From: Lotus japonicus
Taxonomy: Eukaryota > Streptophyta > Magnoliopsida > Fabales > Fabaceae
DNA: 64,000 nucleotides
Assembly: GCF_012489685.1 (NCBI RefSeq)
Contig: NC_080041.1
Location: 32,229,780 to 32,293,779 of the forward strand
Direction: 5' to 3'
Made by a program: the position numbers and the translations under genes
Notes under the pieces: model-generated
What the model was told of the DNA's origin: nothing
Databases searched by the model: none
The model's input: the letters and a program-made list of their open reading frames with translations, nothing else
Shown: piece by piece, positions 30,319 to 39,901 of the stretch
Numbering within the stretch: position 1 is the stretch's first letter
Layout of the letters: each line of letters starts with the position of its first letter

Positions 30319-33156
30319 CTAAGGCTTGTCAGAGCGACGCAGGAGTTCTTGAAGGACATGCTTCATTTCCACCAGCAGAGTCTCATGAGAATTGAGACGT
30401 TGTTCCATGATGTCAAGTCTGGAAGAACTTGGCTGTGTAGAGGTAGAGGGAACATTCTGAGCAGAGTGAGGAGCTGGAGTGGAATCAGAAGCAGCAGGAG
30501 TGAAAACCACTGGTGCAAGAGCTTGACATCTAAGAGCTTCAGCTTCAGCTTCTAGTCTCTCAGCTTCTAATCTTGCATTTTCAGCTTGTGCAGCCGCTTG
30601 ACGTGCAGCTTCTTCTGCTTGCTCTTTCTTTCTTTTTGCTTCTTCAACAGCTTCAAGTAACTTAGTTCTTTGCTGTTGTTCATGCAGAGCCACTCTTCTG
30701 TTAAACCGCTGCCTAGCAGCCTCAATCCTCTGATCCCTTTCAGCAGTGAGAAGACTCATCATAACAGGAACCTGAGCAACTAACCAAGTACTCAGACGAT
30801 TCCATTCTTCAGCAACAGAGTCAGAGTTCTCACTCAGGTCAGTGTGACCTTGCACATTGCGAATCATCAGTGAAGCTTCATGATTAAAAACACTGATGCA
30901 CTCAGAGAGAAAGGTTGGCCTGAGGTAGGTATAGGGAACAATTGAGAGATTGGTTTCAGGAGAGGTTGGGTGGTTGCTGCTGTTTGCCTCAGAGGCACCT
31001 TGAGGAGAACCAACATAAAAATTTTGGACATTTGGTTCAGAGGTTTCAAGGTTTGATAAAGAGGTTTCAACCTGAGGATGTGGTGATCTAACCGAAGAGT
31101 GGTTAGACACTGAGTTTTCTGGTTCTGGTTGAACTTGTTGAGCTAGAGGGTCTGCTTCATGCAAGGGGTCAGCCTGGATGGGATGATCTAGGTCAACTAG
31201 ACGTTCTGGTCTAGGTCCAGGGTATCTCCTAGGGCTTGGTACTGTGAGGTAGTACTCTGGAATGGCAGACACTTTTTCTTTCCTAACTTCGTGAAATTTA
31301 CGAAGTGACTTAGAGTTGTTGGAAGGTGAGGAGTCAGCAACGTTGGTAGGAAAGGATACAGAAGTATAGGGAGTGGAAGAATCTGTATCAGCAGTTCTAC
31401 GAACAGGACGTTCTGATGCTCTGGGGACAGAGTGATCAGAAGTTCTGGGTTCAGGTTCAGAGGGTTCAAGAAAAATGGGTTCAGAGGTTAGTGGGTTGTA
31501 TTGAATGGTAATGGGTGAGGTTGGTTCAGAGGGACGTGGAGTCTGAAGCATATTCCACAGAGGTGCTTCTTCTTGGGAAGGTTGGAAAAATGAAGACCTT
31601 GGTGAATTTGGTGGAGATGTGGTTTGGGCAGCTGGTTGAGACTCTGGGATAGGAGTGAGTGGGGTGGCGGTGCGGTTAAGAAGTGTAGAGATGGGGAGTG
31701 CATCAAGTGAATTTAAATCATCATCAGATTCAGTGACAGCAGACTTACTTGATGAACGCACGGCAGACCGAGTCACTCTGGCAGAAGTCTCCACTCTGAT
31801 GACTGCAGCAGCAGGTTCCACACGGGTAGGCTTCTCCATAATTCTGACTTGCTTCTTTTTCTTCTTTGGAGGAGAAGGAGCATCATCATTATCACCATCG
31901 TCATCATCATCAGGCTTGGTGGTTTCATCGTGCTTCCTCTTAGGCTTGTCAGCCTTCTTCTTCTTCTTCAGAGGAACATCAGACTCTTCAGAAGATTCCT
32001 CCAAGACCATTTTTCTCTGAACTTTCCTCTTGGGAGGAGAGTCAAACTCTGGAGCTGGTGGCAGTTTTCTGAAAAACTCGTCCACATCAATCCCATACCC
32101 TTGTTGCTTCAGATCATCAATGTAGCACAAAATAGCCTCTGGGTTATCTGCTTGGGACCACAGAGGGTAATCATTCAGAGGCACCCTTCTTTGTCTTACT
32201 TCATCAGAAGTATCTTCATGAGCAGGGGCTACCTTCTTCTTGACCAATCCCATCTTCTTCAAAGATGTGGATGTGAAGACATCACTAACGATTGTAGACA
32301 GATCCTCTGTGCATCCTGCCTTGATCAGATCTTCTATGAACTTGCTCTCAATGAAGAAATCTGAAAGCAGTCTCCCAAAAGGGATGTACTTGATAGCAGA
32401 CTTGATGGAGGCAGTGGTTCTGGACTTCCTGATACACTCTTTCAGGTAGGAGAACAGGAAGAAAGGAAGGCAGATCTTCCTCTTATCCTGAATGAAGAAC
32501 AACATTGCCTTCTGGCAGAAGTTGATGTAATCAGGAGAGCTTCCCTTTGGCCTCTGGTTGATGCAGTGAAGCAGAATCTTGTGCCAGATCATTAGCTTGG
32601 GATGAAGATCAACCACCTTGTAGTCGCTCTTGCCAGGTTTGTAGGTGGTGTAAAGAGCCTTGTTGGTTTCATCCTTGGTTCTGGGTTTCACCTTTGACTC
32701 CGTCAGTTGGAATCTATACCCAGTTCCAGTGTGTGCACCCAGAAGATTCACAATAGACTTCTCAGTAATGATTATCCTCCTTCCAGCAATGTAGGAAACC
32801 ACTTGTGTATCATCGCAGTCCGCATGTTTCCAGAATTCCTTGACCAATTTGTCATAAATTGGACCTCTAAGTCTGTTGAAGTACTCTTCCCATCCTTGAA
32901 CATGAACTTCAGGACGAAGATCATACCCATTAGTAGCTATATTATCCAGGTCGAATCTCCATTCAGCAAGCACCTGGAGTTCTTCCGGAGCAAAAACGCA
33001 GTGAACGGCACAGCCCCGTTCTGCAATTGGAATCATCTTCTCTGAAGCTTGACCTTGACTTGGAGTTTCATGACCCAATTGACCTGTAGCTTGGCCTACT
33101 ACCATATGAGGAAACCTAGTTGCATTTGCAGCTTCGTTTCTGTTTTGTCTCACCAT
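30319..33156 (-). CDS. Env-like ORF of SIRE-B
   Basis: Intact 945-codon ORF with ATG start, 431 bp downstream of the pol stop, in the position of the Sirevirus env-like gene. Residues about 50-330 form a folded domain (FAPEELQVLAEWRFDLDNIA, YIAGRRIIITEKSIVNLLGA, HKILLHCINQRPKGSSPDYI) that I take to be the putative plant transposon protein domain found in many plant retroelement ORFs. Residues about 395-470 are Lys-rich acidic/basic tracts. About 500-760 are Ser/Pro/Glu-rich and probably disordered. A coiled coil lies at about 815-890 (REAARQ and EEAARQAAAQAENARLEAER type repeats). I see no clear signal peptide or strong transmembrane helix, so the envelope role is only by position. Confidence 0.75.
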   Translation of the reverse strand: MVRQNRNEAANATRFPHMVVGQATGQLGHETPSQGQASEKMIPIAERGCAVHCVFAPEELQVLAEWRFDLDNIATNGYDLRPEVHVQGWEEYFNRLRGPIYDKLVKEFWKHADCDDTQVVSYIAGRRIIITEKSIVNLLGAHTGTGYRFQLTESKVKPRTKDETNKALYTTYKPGKSDYKVVDLHPKLMIWHKILLHCINQRPKGSSPDYINFCQKAMLFFIQDKRKICLPFFLFSYLKECIRKSRTTASIKSAIKYIPFGRLLSDFFIESKFIEDLIKAGCTEDLSTIVSDVFTSTSLKKMGLVKKKVAPAHEDTSDEVRQRRVPLNDYPLWSQADNPEAILCYIDDLKQQGYGIDVDEFFRKLPPAPEFDSPPKRKVQRKMVLEESSEESDVPLKKKKKADKPKRKHDETTKPDDDDDGDNDDAPSPPKKKKKQVRIMEKPTRVEPAAAVIRVETSARVTRSAVRSSSKSAVTESDDDLNSLDALPISTLLNRTATPLTPIPESQPAAQTTSPPNSPRSSFFQPSQEEAPLWNMLQTPRPSEPTSPITIQYNPLTSEPIFLEPSEPEPRTSDHSVPRASERPVRRTADTDSSTPYTSVSFPTNVADSSPSNNSKSLRKFHEVRKEKVSAIPEYYLTVPSPRRYPGPRPERLVDLDHPIQADPLHEADPLAQQVQPEPENSVSNHSSVRSPHPQVETSLSNLETSEPNVQNFYVGSPQGASEANSSNHPTSPETNLSIVPYTYLRPTFLSECISVFNHEASLMIRNVQGHTDLSENSDSVAEEWNRLSTWLVAQVPVMMSLLTAERDQRIEAARQRFNRRVALHEQQQRTKLLEAVEEAKRKKEQAEEAARQAAAQAENARLEAERLEAEAEALRCQALAPVVFTPAASDSTPAPHSAQNVPSTSTQPSSSRLDIMEQRLNSHETLLVEMKHVLQELLRRSDKP

Positions 33157-33587
33157 CTTGAAACGCTTGAAGGTTTTGGGTAGAAAGGAGAAGGATGAAT
33201 AGAGAGAGAGAGATCGTGGGGATAAGTTTTTGAAAAACTGAAGAGAGAGAAGGTAAAACCGTAAGTGTAGGAGAACGTGTGTGTATAGTGGGTTTTGACA
33301 AATAACCGTTGTTGATCAAAAAGCAATTTAAAATCAACGGTTAAAAATTAAAGACATGATAGTAACAGTTAATACACATATCACATGCAGGAGAGAAGCA
33401 CATCAACACTCATTACGACAGACTGTCAGCACGGGCACAAGGAACTATGTATCAGAGATACTGACACAGGTTTACTGTCTCAGCTTCAGAGTCAGCACCA
33501 ATGGGTACATAAACTCTGATAGAGTTACCTTCTAGACTAGACATCTTCTGATAAAGAAATATCAAAGTCAGAGGTTCTGATCCATCT
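33157..33587 (-). other. SIRE-B spacer between pol and env-like ORF
   Basis: 431 bp, non-coding, with a GA/CT-rich stretch (about 33198-33250) just upstream of the env-like ATG. It could hold a subgenomic promoter or splice acceptor, but I see no decisive signal. Confidence 0.4.
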
Positions 33588-36115
33588 TCATGCTGGACAA
33601 AAGTCCATATTCAGATTTTTCAGAATGAAATTAAATCTATCCTCTGCTAAGGGCTTTGTAAAGATATCTGCCCATTGATGGTCAGTATCAACAAACTTCA
33701 GAAGAAGTACACCCTTCTGTACATAGTCTCTAATGAAATGATACTTTACCTCAATGTGCTTTGCCCTTGAATGTAAGATAGGATTCTTACTCAATGAAAT
33801 TGCAGCAGTATTATCACAATAGATTGGGATATTGCTCTCAAGGATTTGATAATCCTCCAGCTGATGTTTCATCCAGAGCATCTGAGTGCTGCATATTGCT
33901 GTTGAGATATATTCAGCCTCTGCAGTAGATAGTGCAATGGTTGATTGCCTCTTGCTTGCCCATGAGACTAAGTTGCTTCCCAGAAATTGACAATTTCCAG
34001 AAGTGCTTTTTCTCTCTGTCCTATCTCCAGCATAATCAGCATCACAATAACCTGAAAGCTTATACTCTGATGTTTTCTTATACATCAAGCCAAGGTTAGT
34101 GGTACCTTTCAGATACCTTAGGATCCTCTTAACATCAGTTAAGTGGGTTTCCCTTGGATCTGATTGGAAACGAGCACATAAATGAACACTAAACAATATA
34201 TCAGGACTAGATGCAGTTAAGTATAGAAGTGATCCTATCATACCACGATAGAGCTTCTGACAAACTTTACCACTTGCATCTTCTTTCTCTAGAATGCATG
34301 TAGGATGCATTGGAGTCTTAGCAACTGTAGATTCCAGCATATTGAACTTCTTCAGAAGTTCTTTAGTGTACTTGCTCTGATGGATATATGTTCCTTCTGG
34401 TGTTTGATCAACTTGTATTCCCAGAAAGTATTTGAGTTCTCCCATCATACTCATCTCAAATTCAGCCTGCATCATCTTAGAAAATTCTTTGCATAGAGAT
34501 TGATTAGCAGAACCAAATATAATATCATCAACATAAATTTGCACAATTAAGATATCATCTTTGTAAGTTTTGCAGAAGAGAGTTGTATCAACTTTACCCC
34601 TTACAAACTTATTCTCCAGAAGGAATGAGCTGAGTCTCTCATACCATGCTCTGGGAGCTTGCTTCAGACCATAGAGAGACTTCTTCAGCTTGAAGACATG
34701 GTCTGGGTTCTTCTCATCCTCAAAACCTGGGGGTTGATGAACGTAGACTTCCTCAGATATGTATCCATTTAGGAAGGCACTCTTAACATCCATCTGATGT
34801 AGAATTATGCTGTGATTCACGGAGAAGGAGATCAGTAGCCTTATAGCTTCAAGCCTTACTACAGGAGCAAAGGTCTCAGTGTAATCAATTCCCTCTTGTT
34901 GACTGTAGCCTTGAGCCACCAGTCTTGCCTTGTTTCTTGTTACTTCTCCTTTTTCATTCAGCTTGTTTCTGAATACCCACTTGGTTCCTATGACATGGAA
35001 ACCTTTGGGTTTAGGCATTAAGGTCCATACATCATTCTTGGTGAACTGATCTAGCTCTTCTTGCATTGCCAGAATCCAGCCTTTGTCTTCAAGAGCTTCA
35101 TCAACTGATTTGGGCTCAATGAGAGAAACAAGTCCCTTCAGACTCAGAAGAGTCTCTTCTGAAGGTTTGAGCATAGACCTGGTTCTGACGGGAGCATCTT
35201 TGTTGCCAATAATCAGTTCTTCTGGATGAGAGGCAGCTATTCTTTTCTTCTTCTGAAGCTGATCAGAAGTTGTTGGAGCAGCTTCAGATGCTTCTGCCTC
35301 TGGAGCAGCATCCTCTGAGCTGTTCTTTGGTTGATTTGCTTCTGAATAATCAATGCTTAAATATGCAAATCTTTCAAACAGCTTTGACTTTTCTGAGCCA
35401 AGCTTATCATCAAATCTAATTTGAATAGATTCCTCAACAGTTTGATGAATAATATTATAAATTCTAAAACCTTTAGATCTTTCAGAATAACCAAGAAAAT
35501 AGCATTTTAAAGCTTTAGAATCGAATTTACCCAATTGCTCCTTAGTGTTGAGCATGTAGCAAGTACTTCCGAATGGATGGAAGTAAGAGATATCAGGTTG
35601 TCTTCCTTTGCATAGCTCATAAGGAGTCTTCTCCAAAATTGGTCTGATGGAGATTCTATTCTGGATATAGCAAGCAGTGTTGATTGCTTCTGCCCAGAAG
35701 TGCTTGGCCATACTTGATTCTTGCATCATGGTGCGAGCCATCTCCTGAAGAGTTATGTTCTTTCTTTCAACAACTCCATTTTGTTGGGGGGTGCGAGGAC
35801 AGGAAAAGTTGTGAGAGATTCCATGAGAGTTGAACAATTCTTTAAAAGCTTTGTTCTCAAATTCTCCACCATGATCACTTCTGACAGTAATCACTGAAGT
35901 TTGGAACTCCTTCTGAACTTGAGTGATGAAGTTGGTAAACACAGTGTGTGTTTCATCTTTGTGCCTTAAGAACTTTACCCATGTCCACCTGCTGTAGTCA
36001 TCTACAATGACTAACCCATACTTCTTTCCTCCAATGGATTCAGTTCTCACTGGTCCAAAGAGATCAATGTGAAGTAGCTCAAGGGGTCTTGTTGTAGATT
36101 GGTGAATTAACTAAC
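33588..36115 (-). pseudogene. SIRE-B pol: integrase, reverse transcriptase and RNase H
   Basis: The long open frame contains, in order: the integrase core with D (VIVDDYSRWTW), D (RSDHGGEF) and E (QQNGVVERKN); an integrase-RT linker rich in Glu/Ala/Ser; copia RT (TKWVFRNKLNEKGEV, HQMDVKSAFLNGYI and the catalytic YVDDIIFGS); and RNase H (YCDADYAGD, STAEAEYIS, YCDNTAAISLS) ending about 15 codons after the DIFTKPL motif. The frame continues upstream to about 36115 (LELLHIDLFGPVRTES), where it is out of phase with the protease part. A 1-nt-type shift within gttaattcaccaatctac breaks pol. The first in-frame ATG (36050) is not a true start. Confidence 0.92.
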
Positions 36116-36700
36116 CCATTCTTTGCTTTAAAGGGCTTCTTGGTGAATTTTCCCTTCTGACAAGCTTCACACAGAGCCTCTGATGAATACTTCAGACGAG
36201 GCAATCCTCTAACGAGATTTAGCTTGCTTAGTTGAGAGATCTTCCTGAGGCTGGCATGCCCTAGGCGTCTGTGCCAGATCCATTGCTCATCATTAACTGA
36301 CATGAGACACTTGACCTTCTGAGATAGCAGTTCAGAAGATTTGATTTTGTAAATATCATTTCTTCTCTTCCCAGAAAACAGAACAGATCCATCTGTTTGA
36401 CTGACAGCTTTGCAGCCGGTTTGATTGAAGATTACATCGTAACCTTTGTCAGCAATTTGGCTTATGAAGAGCAAGTTATGAAATAATCCTTCCACCAGAA
36501 GCACATCATTGATAAGTGGAATTTTTCCATCTCCTATGGAACCTTTTCCAATGATTTTTCCCTTCTGGTTTCCTCCAAAGCCAACGTTTCCTCCTGACTT
36601 AAGCGGTGCTAGCTTTTGGAATATAGACTTTATGCTCGTCATGTGTCGCGAGCATCCACTGTCCAGGTACCATGACAGGTGTCTTAACTGAGCTGCATAA
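36079..36700 (-). pseudogene. SIRE-B protease and GAG-pre-integrase segment
   Basis: This frame carries the aspartic protease start (WYLDSGCSRHMTS, catalytic D) at about 36640-36675. The GAG-pre-integrase zinc finger follows: WHRRLGHASLRKIS for the histidines and LCEACQKGKF for the cysteines. It stops at 36079, where the integrase frame takes over out of phase. The protease codons overlap the end of the gag frame in the +1 phase. Confidence 0.88.
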
Positions 36701-37497
36701 GATGTCTGCAACAGGAATAATTTTTGTCTTAGGTACCCATATCTTGGGTCCTTTCTTGTTAGTTTTCCCAGAAGTTCTTGGAACTTTGGGTGCAACAGGA
36801 GGATAATACATAGGAACCTGATTATAATATTTAGACATATCAAGTTTAAACTTTCCCTTTGGTTTCACCACCTTTGGTGTAACCTTTTCTGGAATGAAGG
36901 TACCAGCGGGAACGAAATGCATATGTAATGGTTCGCGTTTGGGCTCAGATGACTCATCTCTCATGGATTGAGAGTAGCCAAGGCCACTGTTCCCATTTCT
37001 GCTTATGCCATAGATCATTGAAGCCAAAAGACTTCTGTCTATGCCCTTGGCTAGGAACCTTTGAAACGCTTTCTCATATAATGTCTCATGCTTAACGTCA
37101 GATGATGTAAGTTGATCTTCTAGCATGGCATTTTTAGCACGAAGAACAGAGTTGTCATTTTTAAGAGAATGATTCTCTTCTGTGAGTTCAGAGACTAACT
37201 TCTCATGAACCTCTGATGAACTAGTTTTAGCAGCATACTTTCTCTTAAGCTCTATATGTTTACTTACTAGAACATCATGTTTCTCCATTATTTCAGATAA
37301 AGCAGTTCTTAGCTCAGATGGAGAAAAATTAGAGAATACCTCATCGTCATTCTCAGAGTCTGAGTCATCTTCTGAAGCTTCAGCACCTCTGCTGGTGGTA
37401 GCCATCAGAGCCTCCACAGCTTCATCTTCTTCTGACTCAGCTTCATCAGAATCAGTTGCATCGAAGGTCACGAGAGCTTTCTTCTTGAAGACTTTTC
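36599..37497 (-). pseudogene. SIRE-B gag, C-terminal half only
   Basis: From about 37497 the frame encodes FKKKALVTFDATDSDEAESE, an acidic segment, a coiled coil (about 37330-37130) and the conserved end GPKIWVPKTKIIPVADIL with PGQWMLATHD, homologous to SIRE-A gag. The N-terminal capsid half is deleted. As in SIRE-A, the frame extends beyond the protease active site before stopping. Confidence 0.85.
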
Positions 37498-37816
37498 TTG
37501 AATATTTTTATAATTCTTAATTTGAGGTTTAAAATATTAAATTTCAAATAAAATCAAATTTACAATAGGAAGTTGAGCATCATAATCATATCGTGTCAAG
37601 TATAGTTTCCACAATGGCTGAGTTGTTGATTATGACTTGTCCATATACTCTTGAAGCTTCGGCTACGTATCCGATGGGTTTTGGACCAATACAAGGATAA
37701 AACAAACTTGCATACTCCTCATGGTTCAATAGTTCCTTCTGGTCATCTACACTCTTAATCCAAATGGGGCTATCTGTCTAGGCCATCTTCACCGGCTCCT
37801 TCATGGCAGTCAATGT
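37498..37816 (-). other. Unrelated flank with a coding-like fragment
   Basis: Sequence left of the lone LTR that does not match Sirevirus gag. On the minus strand about 50 codons are open (about 37745-37585), with a plausible protein stretch: EYASLFYPCIGPKPIGYVAE, then SRVYGQVIINNSAIVETILD. I do not recognise the family. It may be a remnant of another element or of a captured host exon. Confidence 0.4.
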
Positions 37817-39026
37817 TGTAAGATCAAGTTTTGATCTAGTAGTACAACTCTATGTTTTGATGATTACAAGTTAACCTTTTGGTATGAACAATTATGGTAC
37901 TCTAACGTGTTTTTCTGAGTGTGCTATTTACAGGCTCTGACCTTTATTCAATCTCACACAAATCAGAAGCACCGTGCATAAAGAGTGACCCAAGCAACGC
38001 TTTCGCAACATCTATGTTCACTCTGAACAGTAGAAAAGCTTCAGAAGATCTGAAGTAAATCAAGCTCTGATAAGGACTCAGCTCACTTGAAGTTCTGAAG
38101 ATCCAGAAGTTCTGACAACCAAGAAACTCTGAAGGTTCAGATGTTCTGATGGTGTAGAAGACTCTAAAGATCCAGAAGCTGAATAGTGGAAACTCTGACG
38201 TCCAGAAGCAAGAAACTCTGAAGACCATGTACTTCCCTCTGAGTTCAGAATCAGAAGATACAACGGTCAGAGGATCTGTGCTTTCCCTCTGACTCTGATC
38301 AACTGGCTTCACAAGTTCCAACATGAAGCATTCCCCTGATCAGAAGTCTGCTAGGTTTAAAGGTCAAGTCACTATCCAAGTACAAAAGCAAATGTACTGT
38401 TCTGACGACCTACCTAACATTCTCAGCCACAGCAGAAGCTGGAATTTCCAGAACTGCCCTCCAACGGTAGCATTTCCATGCAGCGTTCAAACCCTAATCC
38501 TTGGAGTATAAATAGAGGCTGAATATTGAAAGATGCGGTTGGAAGAATTTACACAAGCACAAGCTATATTCAAAAACCTTCAAGCATTCTTTCATCTGAA
38601 TTCATTGTGTTTACTATTAGCTTTTCAGAAGCAAATCTCTTGTAAACATTCCTTGTTAAACAGTTTGTTTAGTTACCTTTAGGAGATCAAGGTTGATCGG
38701 ATCCTAGAGAAGACTAAGAGAGTGAATCTTAGTGTGAGCTAAGTCAGTGTAATTGTTAGTCACTTGTAGGTTTCAAGTGCAGTTGTAACACTTTACCTGA
38801 TTAGTGGATTGCCTTCATTCTAAGAAGGAAGAAATCACCTTGACGGGTGGACTGGATTAGCTTGAGGGATTTATCAAGTGAACCAGGATAAAAATCCTTG
38901 TGTGCTTTTCTATCTCTTATCTTTAGCACTTAGTTCTCGAAAAGATTTGTCAAAATCTTTAAGGTGGAAGTTTTATTTTGAAAACGTTATTCAAACCCCC
39001 CCTTTCTACCGTTTTTCATACCTTCA
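37817..39026 (+). mobile_element. Lone Sirevirus LTR, opposite orientation to SIRE-B
   Basis: 1210 bp from TGTAAGATCAAG to CATACCTTCA, with TATAAATA at 38507 and a C-run near the end. It is about 95% identical to the SIRE-B 3' LTR in reverse complement. No internal region follows on either side. The five bases before it (aatgt) and after it (cttat) differ, although aatgt occurs at 39032-39036. It is either a solo LTR with a damaged edge or the product of an inversion. Confidence 0.85.
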
Positions 39027-39497
39027 CTTATAATGTAATTTTTTTAGAGGAGGGTGTCAGTGAAATCTGACATTGGTTGTATCATCTACATGATGAGATT
39101 GTTCTCATGGTGTTCTTATTATCTTTCAATAATATATTTTGCTTTCAAAAAAAAATGATAATTCCCTTTTTATTTCTAATTTGTTATGCTTTGAATCAAT
39201 ATACCAAAATCATTTTAATCTTCTAAATGTATATACAAAAACTTAAAATACAAAATTTTTGAATTAATTTCCAAATCAATCATTTAAAACTATTTGATAT
39301 TAATTTTTTTATGATATGTTTGATATCATTTTGAATGTAAGATATTACATTTAATTTTTTAATTATTTTGTAATATAAAAATAACCATAATCATTTAAAA
39401 AACAAAAATGTCAGCATACATCTTAATTCTTAATGATAGAGAAGTTACAATTAACTTTTATTATTTATACTATTGTCATTAAAAATCATTAAATATC
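39027..39497. other. AT-rich spacer, no gene seen
   Basis: Up to the AAATT duplication of Copia-C there is only AT-rich sequence. A stretch ending in an A9 run near 39147-39155 might be the tail of an old retroposon. Confidence 0.45.
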
Positions 39498-39502
39498 AAA
39501 TT
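39498..39502. repeat. Target site duplication of Copia-C, left copy
   Basis: AAATT here and at 45283-45287 exactly flanks the element. Confidence 0.9.
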
Positions 39503-39701
39503 TGTTATGAATAAAGAGTAAGCAAATAAATAAGAGAGGGGAATAGAGGAACAAGAGATAGAGAAATAGTGTGATTCGGATCCTCTGCTAGGTGCAGACT
39601 CCCTTATATTTATACTATTAGATTTAGAGTGTTGAACAAGTATACATGTGGGCCTAGCCCATGGACTCCTAACTCTGATGGGCATCCAAATATTCATAAC
39701 A
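39503..39701 (-). repeat. Copia-C 3' LTR
   Basis: Minus strand: TGTTATGAATATTTGG to TTTATTCATAACA, 199 bp with perfect 8-bp terminal inversion (TGTTATGA/TCATAACA). The polypurine tract (minus-strand CCAAGGGGGAG) adjoins at 39702-39712. Confidence 0.9.
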
Positions 39702-39734
39702 CTCCCCCTTGGATGACCATCCCTTAAGAATGTG

Positions 39735-39800
39735 CCTCATTAAAACCTTACTAGAAAAACCCAGTGTGGGATAAAAACCTAGTGAAGGAAAAAGAGTACA
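39735..39800 (-). other. Stem-loop motif copy 1 in the Copia-C 3' region
   Basis: + strand: cctcattaaaac, arm cttactag (39747-39754), aaaaa, inner ccca/tggg (39760-39770), ataaaaa, arm ctagtgaag (39779-39787), gaaaaagagtaca. It has the same architecture as the motif in LINE-A at 20105-20167. Confidence 0.7.
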
Positions 39801-39828
39801 TCATTCTATAGTTCGTCTTTGTACATTG

Positions 39829-39894
39829 CCTCATTAAAAACCCTACCATGAAAAACCCAATGGGAAAAAACATGGTTAAGGAAAAAAGAGTACA
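39829..39894 (-). other. Stem-loop motif copy 2 in the Copia-C 3' region
   Basis: + strand: cctcattaaaaac, arm taccatg (39844-39850), aaaaa, inner ccca/tggg (39856-39864), aaaaaa, arm catggtta (39871-39878), aggaaaaaagagtaca. Compared with copy 1 the arm core changed from CTAG to CATG on both sides, so pairing is kept. Confidence 0.7.
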
Positions 39895-39901
39895 ATGCAT
39901 T

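Larger units (their letters stand above)
27740..37497 (-). mobile_element. SIRE-B: 5'-truncated Sirevirus/Maximus-type copia with env-like ORF
   Basis: Minus-strand order: gag remnant (from about 37497), protease and GAG-pre-integrase segment, integrase-RT-RNase H, env-like ORF, antisense mini-gene, polypurine tract, 3' LTR. The 5' LTR, primer site and first half of gag are missing; beyond 37497 the sequence is unrelated. A frameshift near 36090-36115 disables pol. The env-like ORF after pol assigns it to Sireviruses. Confidence 0.9.

Noticed and set aside
31655..32364. + strand ORFs of 121 and 171 codons over the env-like gene
   Set aside because: Antisense shadows of a Lys/Glu/Asp-rich coding stretch with no independent signals.
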